Part shown: one piece after another, positions 4,541 through 6,051 of the stretch
Position numbering within the stretch: the stretch's first letter is position 1
Layout of the letters: each line of letters opens with the position of its first letter
Translations under genes and position numbers: made by a program
Assembly: GCA_036397995.1 (NCBI GenBank)
Contig: DASWHX010000152.1
Span: 1 to 6,051 of the forward strand
Origin: DASWHX01 sp036397995
GTDB taxonomy: Bacteria; Bacteroidota; Bacteroidia; Cytophagales; Cyclobacteriaceae
Direction of reading: 5' to 3'
DNA: 6,051 nt
Notes under the pieces: model-generated
Seen by the model: only the letters and a program-made list of their open reading frames with translations
What the model was told of the DNA's origin: nothing
Database searches by the model: none

Positions 4541-4999
4541 TTAGTTTACTTTTTGCATCGCATATTCATCTTTCATGAATTGTCCTTTTTGTTCTCCTTC
4601 AATCCATGCGAAGAGTGAACCATCTGTTTTTTGAGAATAAACTACCCGTTGCGGGAAGTCGTGTTCCTTATTTTCAAATATCCAAACACCCGGTTCCGAC
4701 TCTATCAGGGTAAACATCACGGGCTTTCCTTTGTTTATTATAGGAATATAGGTCCAGAATCTTCCTATTTTTTGGATTCTTAATATTTCACGAATGACCG
4801 TATCTCCATTGACAATATAATAACCTTCACCAAGCATCAGGGACTCATCAATTTTGTCCCACTTTTCGTAAAGGCCCGCCTGTCCCTGCGCTCCCCGCCA
4901 CTCGCCGAGCATCCAGGAGAATTGATCAATATCTTTTTCCTGCGCGAATGCAGATGCCCAAATTACCAGGAGAAGGATTGAATTTACAATTTGTTTCAT
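4541..4999 (-). CDS. Exported DUF6265-family protein
   Basis: A 152-residue protein with a signal peptide at about residues 1-19 (MKQIVNSILLLVIWASAFA, cleavage before Q20). The mature part matches the DUF6265 pattern: FSWMLGEWRG at 27-36, YEKWD at 44-48, MLGEGY at 55-60, FTLIES at 96-101, and the diagnostic FENKEHDFPQRVVY at 108-121, ending in LFAWIEGEQKG. The family is common in Bacteroidota and its function is unknown; the pattern suggests a small beta-rich fold. Its start lies 4 bases after the stop of the VOC gene and its end 25 bases before the sulfatase start, so it sits in the middle of a tight three-gene unit. The gene appears intact. Confidence 0.88.
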   Translation of the reverse strand: MKQIVNSILLLVIWASAFAQEKDIDQFSWMLGEWRGAQGQAGLYEKWDKIDESLMLGEGYYIVNGDTVIREILRIQKIGRFWTYIPIINKGKPVMFTLIESEPGVWIFENKEHDFPQRVVYSQKTDGSLFAWIEGEQKGQFMKDEYAMQKVN

Positions 5000-5003
5000 A
5001 AAG

Positions 5004-5372
5004 TTAATTTATTGAATGTAAGGCAACCTTGTTACCTTCCGGATCTATAAACATTGCAAAAAATCCTATCTCCGGAGAAATTTGCGTTTTTTGAACTAAT
5101 ACTTTGCCACCGGCAGGTTCAATTCTTTTTAAGGGAAGATCTAAATCATGACCCCCGTTAAGATATACGAGTGTACCGTCGGTTCGGGGAGAATAATCTT
5201 CTCCCTGCACAATCGCACCGGAAACGTTTTTACCGTCATTAGGTAAAAATCCCATTTTCATGCCCATCATTTCTGTTTCAGTGATCTCAATTTGCAAAAT
5301 TTCCTGATAAAATTTCACAGCCCTTTTAATATCTGATGCCGGTATTTCAAACCAATTTATAAAGTTTTGCAT
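5004..5372 (-). CDS. VOC (glyoxalase/bleomycin-resistance fold) family protein
   Basis: A 122-residue cytoplasmic protein with the two-module VOC layout: NFINWFEIPASDIKRAVKFY (3-22) opens the first beta-alpha unit, MGFLPNDGKNVSGAIVQGED (40-59) continues it, and the second module ends in IGFFAMFIDPEGNKVALHS (102-120). The F-x-DPEGN-x-V-AL-S ending is typical of VOC proteins. The family includes glyoxalase I, dioxygenases and antibiotic-binding proteins; the usual His/Glu metal ligands are not clearly all present, so no reaction is assigned. It is the first gene after the AraC regulator and is followed at 4 bases by the DUF6265 gene. Small VOC proteins next to AraC-type regulators recur in Bacteroidota (recalled, not searched). 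Confidence 0.9.
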   Translation of the reverse strand: MQNFINWFEIPASDIKRAVKFYQEILQIEITETEMMGMKMGFLPNDGKNVSGAIVQGEDYSPRTDGTLVYLNGGHDLDLPLKRIEPAGGKVLVQKTQISPEIGFFAMFIDPEGNKVALHSIN

Positions 5373-5389
5373 AGTTGCTTTGCATTTAA

Positions 5390-5441
5390 TTTTACAATTT
5401 CCCGCTAATCTAAGCCTCGTGAATTAATCAAAATTGTAAAA
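5390..5441. promoter_or_regulatory. 11-bp inverted repeat flanking a possible promoter of the VOC gene cluster
   Basis: TTTTACAATTT (5390-5400) and AAATTGTAAAA (5431-5441) are exact reverse complements separated by 30 bases. They lie in the 86-base gap between the AraC gene end and the VOC start. On the minus strand the spacer holds TTTG (5432-5429, overlapping one arm) and TAGATTAG (5412-5405), one mismatch from TAnnTTTG, with a short 16-base spacing. The arms could be half-sites for the neighbouring AraC protein or another regulator. A 30-base loop and no U tract argue against a terminator. Confidence 0.4.
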
Positions 5442-5458
5442 AACCGACAGGATAAATT

Positions 5459-6051
5459 TTAGACGAAAAGCTTTGACAATGAATGTTCTCCCCTAAAATA
5501 AACTTTGGGGTTCAGTCCCGTAAATTGCTTAAAATCTCTAATAAAATGGGCCTGGTCGTAATAACCACTTTCGTGCGAAAGCATCGTTAAGCTGTTTATC
5601 TCTTTTTTTTGCACCAATTTAAAAATGTTATTAAAGCGGATTATTCTACCCAGGTATTTAGGATTTAGTCCGACAGTGGATGCGAACTTTCTTTCCAACT
5701 GGCGCTGGCTGATATTAAGATTTTGAGAGAGCGATTCAATCTTAATATCACCTTTGGTTGCTGTTATTTCACGGATGCACTCTATTATAACGGTGTCATC
5801 CTTTTGGTACTGATAGAGTTTCTTAATGAGAAAGTCTTGCAGGATTTGAATTCTTTCCGGGTTTGTATTTGCTGAGATTATTCTTTCTTCAAGTTCCCCG
5901 CCTTCAATTCCAAACAGGCTTCTCATGTCTACGGAATGATTTGTAATCTCACTAACTGGAAAGTTGAGAAACGCATTGGCTCCATGTGGATAAAATCTGG
6001 CAGCAATTATCCCGGTTTTACCGCTGGGGCCGATTTGAATAAAGGTAGTGA
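5459..6051 (-). CDS. AraC-family transcriptional regulator, 5' end outside window
   Basis: The frame stays open from the stop at 5459 to the window edge; 196 residues are visible. The ATG at 5924-5926 is internal, because the upstream codons read ITNHSVDMRSLFG in frame, preceded by GKTGIIAARFYPHGANAFLN. That N-terminal portion resembles the ligand-sensing DUF6597-type region found in some Bacteroidota AraC proteins. The C-terminal half holds the paired HTH domain: helix-turn-helix 1 around IESLSQNLNISQRQLERKF (visible residues 104-122) and helix-turn-helix 2 around LTMLSHESGYYDQAHFIRDF (154-173), then FTGLNPKVYF. The family regulates nearby genes in response to small molecules; here the VOC gene cluster 86 bases downstream is the obvious candidate. 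The inducer is unknown. Confidence 0.93.
   Translation of the reverse strand, partial: TTFIQIGPSGKTGIIAARFYPHGANAFLNFPVSEITNHSVDMRSLFGIEGGELEERIISANTNPERIQILQDFLIKKLYQYQKDDTVIIECIREITATKGDIKIESLSQNLNISQRQLERKFASTVGLNPKYLGRIIRFNNIFKLVQKKEINSLTMLSHESGYYDQAHFIRDFKQFTGLNPKVYFRGEHSLSKLFV

Noticed and set aside
1..6051. tRNA, rRNA, insertion-sequence transposase or prophage genes.
   Set aside because: None was seen on either strand; the repeats present carry no transposase frame.

Overview
The window looks like a chromosomal stretch from a member of the Bacteroidota (Cytophagales/Chitinophagales-like). The support is an AT-rich background, start sites without clear Shine-Dalgarno sequences, a perfect TAnnTTTG -7 box ahead of one gene pair, DUF6265 and AraC proteins typical of that phylum, and intergenic DNA full of short hairpin repeats. 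Every gene I can support is on the minus strand. These assignments come from reading motifs, with no database search.

Right half (6051 down to 2290), in transcription order: an AraC-family regulator truncated by the window edge (5459 to edge); a small VOC/glyoxalase-fold protein (5004-5372); an exported DUF6265 protein (4541-4999); a lipoprotein sulfatase with an intact formylglycine-type active site (2899-4515); and a secreted CAP/SCP-domain protein (2290-2805). The VOC, DUF6265 and sulfatase genes are separated by 4 and 25 bases and probably form one transcript. An 11-bp inverted repeat between the AraC gene and the VOC gene is a candidate operator. The sulfatase and CAP proteins act outside the cytoplasm.

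Middle (2289 to 1138): about 600 bases without a gene, holding three copies of one hairpin repeat (A), three of a second (B, one truncated), and a 50-bp dispersed repeat that runs into the 3' end of the CAP gene. Next comes a conserved hypothetical protein (1193-1687) with a textbook intrinsic terminator (1138-1163).

Left part (1137 to 1): a repeat island with no gene. It has 15 consecutive 21-bp units (770-1084) whose junctions are partly palindromic, directly abutting 20 perfectly spaced 7-bp units (613-752), which in turn abut the first copy of the 50-bp dispersed repeat (562-611). The island is followed by a type II toxin-antitoxin pair: a 59-residue antitoxin (342-521) overlapping a RelE/ParE-like toxin (73-354), with a 23-bp dyad operator/promoter directly before the antitoxin start. 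A second array of the same 7-bp unit begins the window (1-40).

The genes are of familiar types. The least explained material is the nested repeat island at 562-1086 and its link, through the 50-bp repeat, to the 3' end of the CAP gene.
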